This document shows positions 13,101 through 25,200 of a DNA stretch of 64,000 nt, one piece after another. Source of the DNA: Procambarus clarkii (lineage: Eukaryota; Arthropoda; Malacostraca; Decapoda; Cambaridae); assembly GCF_040958095.1 (NCBI RefSeq), contig NC_091227.1, positions 13,735,262-13,799,261 on the forward strand, given 5' to 3'. Position 1 is the first letter of the stretch. Every line of letters starts with the position of its first letter. The notes below the pieces were generated by a model. The model saw only the letters and a list, made by a program, of their open reading frames with translations. It was not told the origin of the DNA and searched no databases. The translations under genes were made by a program, and so were the position numbers.

Positions 13101-14396
13101 ACCATATGACAGGTGTTTTATCCAGGGATCATATGACAAGTGTCCTCTCGAGGGGCCATATGACAAGTGTCCTCTCCGGGGACTATATGATAAGTGACCT
13201 CTCCGGGGATTATATGACAAGTGTCCACTCCAAAGACTATATGACAAGTCTCCACTCCAAAGGCTATATGACAAGAGTCCTCTCCGGGGATTATATGATA
13301 TGTGTCCACTTCAAAGACCATATAACAAGTGTCCTCTCCGGGGACTATATGATAAGTGTCCTCTCCGGGAATTATATGACAGGTGTCCACTTCAAAGACC
13401 CTATGAGAAGTGTCCTCTCCGGGGGACTATATGACCAGTGACCTCAGGTACCATTATGATACAAGGCATCACAGACTACTTCATGACAAGTGGAGTTACT
13501 GACTACCACATAACATGTTATCGCACGACGACCGGTGATGTTTCAGAGCAAAGGGAATTATTTTGCGGCATGTATTGAGCGGTCAGAGAAACACTGAAAA
13601 TTAATGGCTTTAACACAGCATTCTAAATACAACTGCGCAGCGCACTGCTGTGCACAATGAGGTAACATAGCGCCATGAGCTCTGTGGAGTTAACAGCTGG
13701 TATATGCGCTCTACACCTGTTGGAAATTTTAGTTTGCTCTCGCCTTTCGGTAATTTTCCTGAATATTTCTCACATGCTGTACTGGGTACCAAAAGTCCAA
13801 ATCGGAAGATAAAACTCTGTTAAACTTTGTTTTTTACAGTCAGTTCTACTAAAAGACTGGTAGAACTGATCATAAACTGGTAGAAGCGAATCATAAACAG
13901 AAACACAAAAGACACGTCTCATACATTATCACCGTTTGAAAGTTCGGACGAATGTCATATTCAGTGGTCATTAATGAGTAAAATTTATAAAGAAAACTAC
14001 ATTGAACTATTCGATCAATAATGGGACGATTGTAATGAGGAAAATACTATGAATAATTAGGTCATTAATTGGGTGGTTACAAGCGCTCACATGACGAGTA
14101 AGGAAGATAGAAAAGTAAATGAAAGAGTTAACAAAAAATATATTATACAGAATATTTACCCTCGAAAGCCAAAATTCTAAATAAATATTTTTTTGTTTTT
14201 TAAAGTATATGAACGGCTTTTGTTCATTAGAGTTCAGGTACTAAAAATGGGGTTTGTTGTGTGGTTCAGATTCGAGAGTAAATTAACAACATTAAAATTT
14301 GAACTCACCCGGGGAGTCACTCTGGTAGCCATCCAGATCAAAGCTTGGCCAGGCGGCAGCCGCAGCTACCAGTGAACACAAGACCAGGAGCTTCAT
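10111..14396 (-). CDS. Hemocyanin subunit, gene B (complete, 680 aa)
   Basis: Exons on the minus strand: 14396-14309 (88 bp), 12237-10714 (1524 bp), 10541-10111 (431 bp, TAG). Introns are 2071 and 172 bp, both phase 1 with GT-AG ends. Exon 1 encodes the signal peptide [15 protein letters not shown], then mature [10 protein letters not shown]. In the precursor, CuA ligands are H220, H224 and probably H250; CuB ligands are H370, H374 and H410. These match the classical Panulirus positions with a constant offset of 26. C509/C528 and C588/C634 fit the two disulfides of the beta-sandwich domain. Domain order: all-helical N-terminal, di-copper four-helix domain, Ig-like C-terminal. The protein is secreted and assembles into hexamers. 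The C-terminus reads [13 protein letters not shown]. Intron 1 carries a 27-bp minisatellite. No breaks are seen. Confidence 0.97.
12991..13441. repeat. 27-bp minisatellite in gene B intron 1
   Basis: About 16-17 copies of a 27-bp unit such as GGACCATATGACAAGTGTCC plus TCTCCAA. Because 27 is divisible by 3, several frames stay open and give false repetitive ORFs on both strands. The same array occurs at the same place in the introns of genes C and D, but not E. Confidence 0.9.
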
Positions 14397-14431
14397 GGTG
14401 GTTGTGGTGGCGAGTGGTGATTGTGGCGGCC

Positions 14432-14438
14432 TTATATA
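14432..14438 (-). promoter_or_regulatory. TATA box of gene B
   Basis: Minus-strand TATATAA followed by GGCCGCCACAATCACC, 42 bp before the ATG, so the 5' UTR is predicted to be only about 10-15 nt. Upstream are GTTGCTAAGCG (14473-14483) and GAGCAAAAGATTACAAG (14501-14517), both shared with the other genes. Confidence 0.85.
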
Positions 14439-14500
14439 CCCCCGATGACACCCCCGATGACACCACGCATTTCGCTTAGCAACGAAATGCGCCCCTTATG

Positions 14501-14830
14501 CTTGTAATCTTTTGCTCTCGTCAACAATATCTTATCTATAGAATATATGCATAAAGAAAAAATGTGTTTGTGCTTTTAACTACGTAATTTGTTTAAATAT
14601 GATGGACACCAGATTTTCTTCATAATTATTATATATATTATATATTTTTAATTCATAATCTCTGCCTGTATCTGTCGGTCTGTTTATCAGTTCGAGGCCG
14701 AACGCCAGAACCTTCAGGTTAGCTTCACTTATTACTTCTCCAGTGATTTCTGTTTCATACGTGCCCAAAATGGGCGAGTCGGAATTGGCATCAGTAAAAA
14801 GAGTGCAATGTAACACTGTTCCAAAGTGAC
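14501..14830 (-). promoter_or_regulatory. Conserved upstream module of gene B
   Basis: Sequence beginning with the AGATTACAAG motif and extending away from the promoter. It is shared with C (about 26530-26720, with a deletion) and D (about 36495-36720), and an orphan copy lies at 3021-3410. It may be regulatory or simply part of the duplicated unit. Confidence 0.5.
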
Positions 14831-15153
14831 CCCAGTGAAATGTTTCACAATACCATTATGACTCGACTCTGAATTATTATTATTACTATTTAGATTTTTT
14901 CCGTATAGAAAACTTAATGTGCTGACAATCCAATTATTAAAAACCTAATAATTCTTACTCTTTAATTCTAAATAAACTTTGATATGGATTTCTGTCCTTA
15001 GACTTTATGGGATGTGGGTTGATTTCTTGTGACATTGTTGGTAAACTGATTGTCTTTAAAGTGTTCTTATAGTGCTATCAGTGATATTGTAGGAGAAAGA
15101 GACCTGGTCACTTCCGGGTACCCATTCTAGTAAATTTTACTATATATCTATAA

Positions 15154-15775
<622 letters not shown>

Positions 15776-15959
15776 TGTTTTTCCGAGGCTGAAGGCCAGA
15801 TGCTTGGAGCTAGCATGTATCATGAGGTGTATGAAATATTAACTTCTATAACAATTTCCCCCCTCCCCCCCCACCCCTGCAATTATTTATCAAGTCTAAA
15901 ATCGGGAATGTGGTTTCCATAGAGTTGCATAGTGTTTTAAGTGCTGCAGGCGATGAGTC

Positions 15960-16112
15960 ACAAGAACGTGGTTGAAGTATGTTGGCCAAAACACACACTA
16001 GAAAGTGAAAGGACGACGACGTTTCGGTCTGCCCTAGACCATTCTCAAAAAATATCGACTTGAGAATGGCCCAGGACGGACCGAAACGTCGTCTTCTCTT
16101 CACTTTTTAAGT
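15960..16112. mobile_element. Palindromic short repeat ('GTTTCGG' hairpin family)
   Basis: Contains two inverted arms: ...AAGTGAAAGGACGACGACGT TTCGG... and ...CCGAAACGTCGTC...TTCACTTTT, separated by a short spacer with GACTTGAGAATGG. Related copies: 27275-27400, 51010-51135 and 52408-52480. A non-autonomous hairpin repeat with no coding capacity. Confidence 0.7.
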
Positions 16113-16129
16113 GCTTTGTAATAGATTTA

Positions 16130-17020
16130 ATATTCTGAGAGGGAAAGAGAATTAAAAAGAGGTGGGGTTGGGGGGAGGGGACGGAGAGTGAGAGTATGAT
16201 TCGGGGGAGAGGGGTGAAGCAAGAGGAGAGAGGAGAAATTTGGGAAGAGGGGAAAGGAGAGAGAGGTGTGAGACAATCTCATATACAGATACAGATGTTT
16301 ATAGTATGAGAATGTCTGTCTGTCTTGCCAAAGTTGGTGGCTTTGAGATTGCCTTGTCCAAATTTGCAAGAGGAATGGTCTTGAGTGTGGGAAGGACAAA
16401 GATATACTTCGACCTGTATTAGCTAAATATTTTAAGAAACTTTAACAATTATAGAAACCTCGCATGCAATTTTCGTTGTGACAATTGTAAACTATGCAGT
16501 GTGATTCCCCTAGAGTTTTTAGAATATTTTTAAGTGACACATGCATTCAAATTTAGTAATAAATTTTCGGAGAGAATTTATTACCCTCCACTGAGAATTC
16601 AGTGGAGGGAAAGGTGGGGGGGGGGGGAGAGAGAAAATGGAGAGGTTGAGAGTAGGGATGAAAGGAGGGAACAAGGGACTCGGTACGAGGAGGATCAAAG
16701 AGAAGATGGGGTGGAGGTAGGGAAGAGGGGAAAAGAGACCTGAGTGCAGCCGGGTACACATTCCATATTAATAAATGAAAGTGTGTGTTCGAGGTGGAGG
16801 GGAGAGTAGGGAAGAATGGGGAGAAAAAAGAAAACGAGGAAGATAAGAGGGAAGAGGGACGAAAGTGGGAGAGGGGGGAAAGAAAGTGTATGTGCGGTGA
16901 GGGGAAACAAGAGGGGTGGAATGTGGGGTCGGGGAAGAGAGAGGCTATCCCGGACACGGCCGGGTACCCCTTTTGTGTATTCAAATTATATATTAGTATA
17001 TTTTGATAGCAATCTTGTAA
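16130..17020. repeat. Purine-rich low-complexity tract
   Basis: Long G/A-rich blocks (GGGGAGAGAG-type) on the plus strand, interrupted by ordinary sequence at about 16270-16600. Matched in unit 2 at about 27420-28260. Open frames here are Pro/Ser/Leu- or Glu/Arg-rich artefacts of base composition. Confidence 0.75.
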
Positions 17021-17023
17021 ACA

Positions 17024-18530
17024 TTTGTTGTTGAATATGACCGAAAGGGTAAGATTAATGATTCTAATGCGAATCTTCTCAATATTCCTTATGTTTTTAT
17101 TCACTGTCGAGGCTAGTTTAAAAATTTACTTTCCAAAGTTCATTTTCACACTTTATTTATGGTCTGACGCCTAGAAGCGTTTCACAAGGCACTTCTTACA
17201 TTTTCAGAGACAATTTTACGTACGCTGTCAATGCTTATATTCGCTTGGGGTGAGGAAATACAGGACATGATTCAGATGAGATGATACAGGACATGACTGA
17301 GATGAACAAATGAATCAATGGGTAGACCATTGCATGTTCTATCTTCTTGCTTCTGTGTTGGTTCAGAGTCGTAAAGTGAGTAGAATGTAATTATGTGTTA
17401 ATTGTTTGTTCGTTTTGACTTTTGATGTGTAGGGCCTCGCTGAAGTCGAGTCTCCTGTTGTCGTCGTTGTATCTGCCGATAATTTCTGTGCTGTTTGTTA
17501 AGATTTCTCTGGTGATTATCTGGTTGTGTGAGATTATATGCTCCTCGATGGAGCCCTGTTGTTTGTGTATTGTTAATTGCCAAGAGAGAGACGTTGTTGT
17601 TGTCTTGCGTATATATTGAGATCATAGGGCCTGACGGTTCCCAGGTGGGCATGTGAAGGCATAGACGACGTTGGTTTCTTTCAAGGAGTAATGTTTGGTG
17701 TCTGGAGAGTTCTTCATGAGTAGGTTGAACGTATTCTTTTTTCTGTAGTAAATTGTGTCTTTCTGATCTGTGTCTATGGGATAAAACGTTCTATTAATAA
17801 TAACTTTCAGGATACTGTCCTCCGTTTTATGAGCCGTCGAAAAGAAGTTTATGTAAAACAGTCTAATGGGAGGTACAAGTGTTGTGTTAGTTGTTTCTTC
17901 AGAAGTTGCATGGCGTTTCAAATTTCTTTTAATGACGTCTTCAACATAACCGTTAGAGAAGCCATTGTTGACTAGGACCTGCCTTACTCTACAGAGTTCT
18001 TGGTGGGCTCTATCAAGGAACATATGATCCCCTCACACAACTAGACAATCACCAAAGAAATCTTAACAAGCAGCACATAAATTATCGACAGATACAACGA
18101 CAATAGGAGACCTGACAACAGAGAGGCCCTACACATAAAAAAGTCAGAACCAACAGCCAATTAACACAATTACATTCTACCCACTTCTCGACCCTGAACC
18201 AACTCAGAAGCACGAAGATAGAACATGCAATGGTGTACCCATTGATTCATCTCAGTCATGTCCTGTATCACCTCATCTCAATCATTTATTGTATCATCTC
18301 ACTCTAAGCGAATATAAGCATTGACAGTTAATGTAAATTTGTCTTTAAAACGTAGGAAGTGTCTTGCGAAACGTTTCTACGCGTCAGACCATAAATAAAA
18401 TGTGAATATGAACGTTGGAGAGTTAATTTTTCAACTAGCCTCGACAGTGAAGAAAAATATAAGAAATATTGAGAAAATTCGTGTTAGAATCATTAATCGT
18501 ACCCTCTCGGTCATATTCAACAACATATAA
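17024..18530. mobile_element. Penelope-like element: two 3' ends in inverted orientation
   Basis: Left arm (minus strand, about 18023 down to 17024) encodes a stretch with VLVNNGFSNGYVEDVIKR, RLFYINFFSTAHKTEDSILK and ETNVVYAFTCPPGN. These resemble the region leading into the GIY-YIG endonuclease domain of Penelope-like retroelements. The right arm (plus strand, about 18023-18530) repeats the terminal part in the opposite direction, ending in the same GTCGAGGCTAG / CTAGCCTCGAC boundary and the outer phrase TGAATATGACCGA. The element is degraded and 5'-truncated. Unit 2 has a shortened form at about 28300-28975. Confidence 0.7.
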
Positions 18531-18556
18531 ATTATATATATATTAAATATATATAT

Positions 18557-18935
18557 GTCGTACCTAGTAGCCAGAACGCACTTCTCAGCCTACTATGCAA
18601 GGCCCGATTTGCCTAATAAGCCAAGTTTTCATGAATTAATTGTTTTTCGACTACCTAACCTACCTAACCTAACCTAACTTTTTCGGCTGCCTAACCGAAC
18701 CTAACCTATGAAGATAGGTTAGGTTGGGTAGGGTTGGTTAGGTTAGGTCATATATCTACGTTCATTTTAACTCCAATAAAAAAAAATTGACCTCATACAT
18801 AATGAAATGGGTAGCTTTATCATTTCATAAGAAAAAATTTAGAGAAAATATATTAATTTAGGAAAACTTGGCTTATTAGGCAAATCGGGCCTTGCATAGT
18901 AGGCCGAGAAGTGCGTTCTGGCTACTAGGTACGAC
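18557..18935. mobile_element. Foldback MITE-like element, copy 2 (inverted relative to copy 1)
   Basis: 379 bp with the same GTCGTACCTAGTAGCCAGAA end and the same internal CCTAA/TTAGG runs, but reading in the opposite direction to the copy at 15290-15678. It lies just outside the right Penelope arm and is flanked by TA repeats. Confidence 0.85.

Positions 18936-19005
<70 letters not shown>
18936..19005. repeat. (TA)n microsatellite
   Basis: TA run on the right side of foldback copy 2. Confidence 0.95.
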
Positions 19006-19008
<3 letters not shown>

Positions 19009-19129
19009 TAAATAAAAGAACGGTTCGATTAAAGAACACGAGAGGTCCTTACTCATCTCATTGTCTGGGAGAGAATGGAATTCTGTGGGTTATTTACCCC
19101 GGAATTCTTACCTCTCTTTATGGCTTTGA

Positions 19130-19215
19130 AGGATGGTGCAGTGGATACAGTGTGTACCTGCCACTCTATGGGCCAGGGTTCGAGTCTCCTGGTGGGTTGA
19201 GTGTTAAAAAGTTAT
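19130..19215 (+). mobile_element. tRNA-headed SINE fragment
   Basis: GGATGGTGCAGTGGATACAG resembles box A context and GGGTTCGAGTCTCC resembles box B. The sequence lies between two TA arrays in a segment present in unit 1 but absent from unit 2. Confidence 0.55.
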
Positions 19216-19254
19216 AAACTTCAGCTTGCGAGTTATATAGGCAAGTCTGTGCAC

Positions 19255-19257
<3 letters not shown>

Positions 19258-19331
<74 letters not shown>
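19258..19331. repeat. (TA)n microsatellite
   Basis: TA run joining the unit 1-specific segment to the shared sequence TGTGAGTGTACCACCTCTGG. The matching junction in unit 2 is the TA run at 28984-29059. Confidence 0.95.
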
Positions 19332-19334
<3 letters not shown>

Positions 19335-20093
19335 GAGTGTACCACCTCTGGTGCATTTGTAGGGACCAATAGCCTCGGAGAAGAAAATAAAGAGTATTCA
19401 GGGAAGTTATATATTTATTTCCTCTGAATTTGACACAGAAGCGCTGGAACAAAACTCTTGGCTACTTTTGCTATCTCATGATTGCTAAAACAGCTCCGCT
19501 CTCAGATTCGTGTGAAAATTTAGCGCACATTCAACGCAGAATCAAGTGTCTCTGATCCTATTGACACGAACTTGTTGCAATGTCCTAGGCCCTGTACTTA
19601 TTGATTTTCTGAGTCTCCTTCAAGGTGACGTCCCAACTACCTTCAGACACACAGTTCTGTGATTATATATTAATCAATGTAGATGTAAAATTGCAATACC
19701 AGACATCCTGTTTACCATCCCTCCAAGAATGCCGTGTCCTTTATCTGATCCGTTTCCACTGCCTCATTTCTGAATATATGGAGTTTTTTGTGCTAAGCCA
19801 GGACGTAGCTAGACTTATCGTGGTGTCATTGATTGCTTAGTACTTAGCTAACTTTCCCCCTGACATACGACAGGTGAGACCACGGTGCACTTCAAGTATT
19901 ACTCAAGTACTCTATCCACTGTTCCACAGCGCTCATAAAGAGAAACAGAGGGTTGACGGCTACACACTACCCTAGCTCTCTTTTCTACTTTCCCCATTGT
20001 CAGAATTACCTAATAGTATTCTGTCCCGGGTCAGGACACAAATATATTTTAAACCCACAATCAACCAGACCACTTTCGTACACAACATCGCCT
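19332..20093. other. Shared distal spacer of unit 1
   Basis: Non-coding sequence nearly identical to 29060-29821. No gene or named repeat recognised. Confidence 0.6.
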
Positions 20094-22296
20094 GACATCC
20101 ACTTGGAGCAGTTTATAACTCATAGGTGTACCATGATTGTACTTTTAGAAGTTTGATTATATTCGTTTTGGCGAAGACGTAATCATTACTTTTGTGCTGT
20201 CAAAACTGCTTAGTTTGTTGAATGCCTGTCATCAAACTAATTAACTGGCTCAAGTTACCTGGAATCAGGTAAATGAATCAGGCATATAAGGTCTTCCAAA
20301 CGTATATCAACACCTATAAAGTATTGACAAATATTGTCATTAAAGTCGCACAATTTACTTTGCCAAATGGCCGTTCAAGTACAATGGTCATTCAAGGGAC
20401 ATTACCTAGTACCATGTCTAGGGACATGGTTCTGACTTTGGGAATAAATCACATCTGTTTTTAACATCAAACAATTTGTATCTCTCTTCTCTATCTGGAT
20501 ATCTCTTCTCCGCGAGAAATAATTACAGAAGCAATGAACAAATGTAAATGTATTTGCTTTGTCAAATATCATTTGTATACTGTATGGTTTTGGAACTCCT
20601 TGAATGGTTTTAACAGACTGAGGAAGAAATATCATAAGCTACTCTATGCTTTAGAGATGTATTTTATTATCTCAAACTTACTTGAAAGTGAATGAACCGT
20701 TAATTAGATATCTAAAGCAAATTTTGATGGGTGATTGGACACGAATTAGCAAGATGATTTTTAGTTAGCATAAACGAGGAAAAGACCATATCACCACTTA
20801 TCAGGTTGTTTGCATGCCCCCCCTCCCAACCATGCATTTTAAATGTTGTTTTCTTTAGAATTCCATATTTAGGATCGAGTTTTGGGATTATCAAGCAAAG
20901 AAGGTTAGGTTGAGGTTGCTCTTTTATCATTATCTTAGAAATAGTCTTGTTATCTGTAAAGGTAACAAGAATTCCATAGTATTTCAAAACTGACAACCAT
21001 ATCAATGTACGAAGCGTGCTGCTGTCGAGACCTGTTGTTACCGAAGTTTTTTCCGAGCATCGAAAGTTTTACGGATAACGAAAGGAAGTGGAATTGTACT
21101 TGTAGAAGGTATTGTTAATACTTGGTGTTTCTGGTATTGGAGCCCCAGGATGATAGCGCGAGTGTTGAGGACACAGCCCACAGAGCGTGGGATATGACAT
21201 TTCCTTCGCATTGATCATCAGGTACAGGGAAGGTTCAAGATATCAACAAGATATCGTTTAGGCACTTTAGATTTCTTCTCTTATTGTGGACATCCATAAC
21301 ATTGTTGATACGACAACGGTCTCGTGCTTTTGAGACCGAATTTGAATTTCTGGTGATTTAAGTGCATAATTGTGAAAGTATTGTAAGGTTGTTGTTTTGT
21401 TTGTTGCAAAATTACGTTGTATTATTGTTATAACAGCGTGTTATATTTTTCTGTTGTGATCTTGTTAGTGCATTACACTGAACTTCTTGTCAGTCACAGT
21501 CACCAACTCGTCCTAATATGCGACATCTGCTAAACTTTTCACTCCAAATCCTACTAAAGAAATCCTTTTTCGGCAAACAGTTGTATAAACAAATGACAAA
21601 TAATAAATGTACAAATATATTCGCAAGATTGTAACCTGTTTGGAGTATCACGTGTGAATATAAGTCAGGTTTAAATGCATCTTTATTAAGGGTCTTTTTT
21701 TTCTCAAAGTTAAAATACTTTGCTTAAGCATCGCTTTTTGGTAAAAAAAACGCAGACTACCATCTGGTGGACAATGCATACTTTGCTAGGCTAAATAAAA
21801 TAAGAGAAACAATACAATTAATGTATTTAAACATACAATAATGGATGGATGAACTCCATACATAGTCTGGAGACATTCATATTTTTTTTATATTATTTAA
21901 TTGGTGTGGTTATTATTGCTGTTATTAAAGATTCTCTGGCGTGTAAATATTGCTCAATTACTGAGATGAGAAACTAAATATTGCTTCAATAAAATAATTT
22001 TGCAAGGTCTAGTTGCAATAAATTGTAAAATATGTGTGTATATTGAAGAAACTGCTGAAGAACTTTCTCTAAATAATCGTAAATAACAATGAATAATAAT
22101 ATGTAGTCTTAGATAACTTTTAAATGTGTTTTACATATACTAAAATATGCAGTCATTAATTCATGTTTGTAAAATATTGTTTGAAAAGCAAATATGTAGC
22201 TACTAATGGAAACGTTAATTTTCATATGGCCGTAGGTTCTCATTAAAAGTGTTCGTTGCTGGTAGTCATTGTTGGTGCTCGATGTTGGTGGTCATT

Positions 22297-25200
22297 CTAC
22301 TGGTGCTCACCGTGGAAGACCTTGACGAAGATCCTCTTGATATTGGGAGTCTCGAGGAAGACGCGATTGTCTGGGATTCTGCGGTCGACGGGGTAACCCA
22401 TGGGCCGCTTGTCTGGGTACTTTTCTCCGTGAATGCCACACTGAGCATGCGTGGGACCGAGCTCTTCAGGGTTGTCTACGGTCTTATCCTCGTCTCCGTT
22501 GGACACACCTACAAACAAGGCAAAGTCCATTCCCCTCTCCTTACCCTTAGGCAGGAGCAGTCTGTTGGGGATGCCACACGACCGTTCGAACTCGTGAAGG
22601 TCAAGTTCGCTGCCGCTTGCTATAGCCTGGTCAGTTTTCGTCTTCAGTGTCTCAAAGCTTGGTCTGTCAGGGACTGTTACTGAAGAGTCAACGGACTTGC
22701 GAACAACGTGGTTAGTTCCTGGAGCAACTGTAGGGAATAATATAAAAATTGTATGTTACATCACGTAACAGTTTTTTATGTAATTATAATTAAAAGCATT
22801 TAATTAACAGGTTATTAATTAAAATATTATCTTATTGTGCATGGACGATGCACAAGTTACCCAAATATAGCCATTTAATTATATTACAATTCAAGGCAGG
22901 TTATACTTACGTGATTTATAAAACTTGTCCATCTCAATGCAGTGCCAGTGACCTTCTTCCCAGGTGTACCTGACTCCGTTGCTGTCCCTAAGAGGACACA
23001 AGAAGATGCGGATGGTTCCTAGTACTTTCTGTCCATTATTGTTGCTGATGTCAATATTGTAAGAAAATTCTTCGTGGTTGAGACGACGTACATCAGCAGA
23101 GATGTCAACGTCTTCCACGTTGTCAGACTTGTCTACTGCATTAACAAGACTGAACTCGAAAGTGTCAAAGTATGTCTTGAGTTCTCCATCAATGGCAACA
23201 CTGTCCACGACCACGCCTGGAAACTCTAAGTCTGATTTGGTGTAAGGAGGAAGGCTGTCTTTGTGTTCCTTGAAAATGTTATCCATGTATTTGTGAAGTC
23301 TAAAGAAGCTTGGGTCACGGGTCGCGGTCTCGAAGTGTTCCATGACACCTGGAGGCATGTCGAACTTGCCGTGAGGATCACCTTGGCGACCAAGCATTAT
23401 GTGAGCTGTGTTGTGCAGGGCTCCGTAATATTGCGCGTTGGGGCTGTACACTGAAGATTCAATGATGTCTCCTAGTAGGTCGATGCCGTGCTCGTTTCTG
23501 ATGTCGATATGGTTTCCGCTTTTGTCGGTGATGTAGCCAAGAGCAATGGCGTCGCGAATGCGGCTCTCTAAGATAACCATGTCACGCACTCTAGCTACAC
23601 CATCAACGTCTTCGAAGTGAACGTTGTCAGGACGAGCTGGGAACTCTCCGCCATACTTGTAGCTGGTATGTGGAGCAAATCCTTCGTGAATTATCTTTTC
23701 CCAGTGTATTTCATCAACAACATCCAGCCAGTTGGAGAGACGCTCAGAGTCAAAGCGAGCAGTAAGTTGGTGGTGAACCCAGAAGAAGAGCTCTCCCTTG
23801 CGGTCCAGGTGGTAGCCGTAGGAGTCCTTCCACCAGAAGGGGAAGTCCATATGCCAAGTAACGTGGTGAATGTTCATGCCAATATCCTCGCCAAAGTATG
23901 CCACTCGCTGTTCCTTGTTCTTTTTTGTTCCAGTGAAATCCATTTTGAATTTGCCTGGTGTCTGAGTCATCTTGGCTGAGTAAGCCTTGTTGATGACTTC
24001 ACTGTTGGTGAACAGGTGAGGAGTGACTTCGTAGAGTGGAGGAAGTACAATGCCATGTCCCAGATCTGAGTGGATGACAGCCACATAGAGTGCGTACACA
24101 AACTCTCCTTCATTCACGCGCTCACGGAAGTAAGCAGCGTTGTCAATGAAGGCCTCCCACGTTCTGCAGTGAATCAGAACTTCAAAGAGTAGAAGAGCTT
24201 CTTCACGTTGGCGTGTATTAAAAAGTGAGAACCAATGGTGCTGCTCCAAGAGCCTGCCGTCTTTGAGCTCCTCCAGAAGCGCATGGACGGCTGCGCCATC
24301 ATCAGTGTAGAGGGAGGTGTCAGCCTCAGGGGAGAAGGTCCCTGCGAGATCCTTCAGGTCTTTATAGTGAAGGTGGTCATAGACGTGCTCCAGCAGGTGG
24401 TTTACATCTTGCTGTTTCTTGGCTAATTTTGGACCTGGAGAAAATTAATGGTTGTTGTTTATTACATGCAAGTTTATGAAATATTTGTCCTGAAGAAGAC
24501 AATTTGCTCGGAGAAACTGACTGAATGTATCTTTATAACAGAATTATCAAATTGACAACTAACAAAATTTACTAACAAGTTGCTAGCACTGTCACGTCCA
24601 CCACGCTAGGCGAATATCAAAATGATCCCGGATGTTTAATTACTTGAAGTAATATTCTAAGTATATATCCATTCAATATTCAGATTGCCTCAGCTTGTAC
24701 ATGTAATTCTGAAAAAATTAACTGTATATTTTCAATTTCCATCGCTTTGAGATCAGTACGTAATAAATTAATTCTGAAGATACACGAATCAATTGTTGAA
24801 CAAAATGGCAGCGTAGCTGAGGACCCAGCATATTTTCCAAAAATGATATAGTTAAAGTACTTAACGCAAATATTTTGGTAAAATGTACAGCAATGGACAT
24901 CAACCAAAAGATGCCAACAAAACAAAAGTTCAAGCCAACAAAATTCAAGTTCTCTACTATTAATATTTTTGAGGGCAGGAGAAAATCCCCAAAACAAACC
25001 TGAAGTTTGTAATGTCTACTATAGCACAGATGGGTTTAATTAGTCTTAAGATTGCACAAATTACTTCTAGGATTTTTATTTTTAGCCTAGTACAGTTGAG
25101 ATTTGATTATTTAGTTTCAGGTTCATTTTTTAATACAATTTGGGGTAATGAAACGTTCAAAAAGTTTTTGGGCCTAATCTTGCATTTTCGTATGTTTGAA

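Noticed and set aside
12991-13441. CRISPR-like appearance of regularly repeated units
   Set aside because: Direct tandem minisatellite without unique spacers, inside an intron of an animal gene.
16519-17104. Long Pro/Ser/Leu- or Glu/Arg-rich frames, also at 27830-28381
   Set aside because: Purine-rich low-complexity DNA gives open frames by composition. The two unit copies differ by insertions and deletions without regard to frame.
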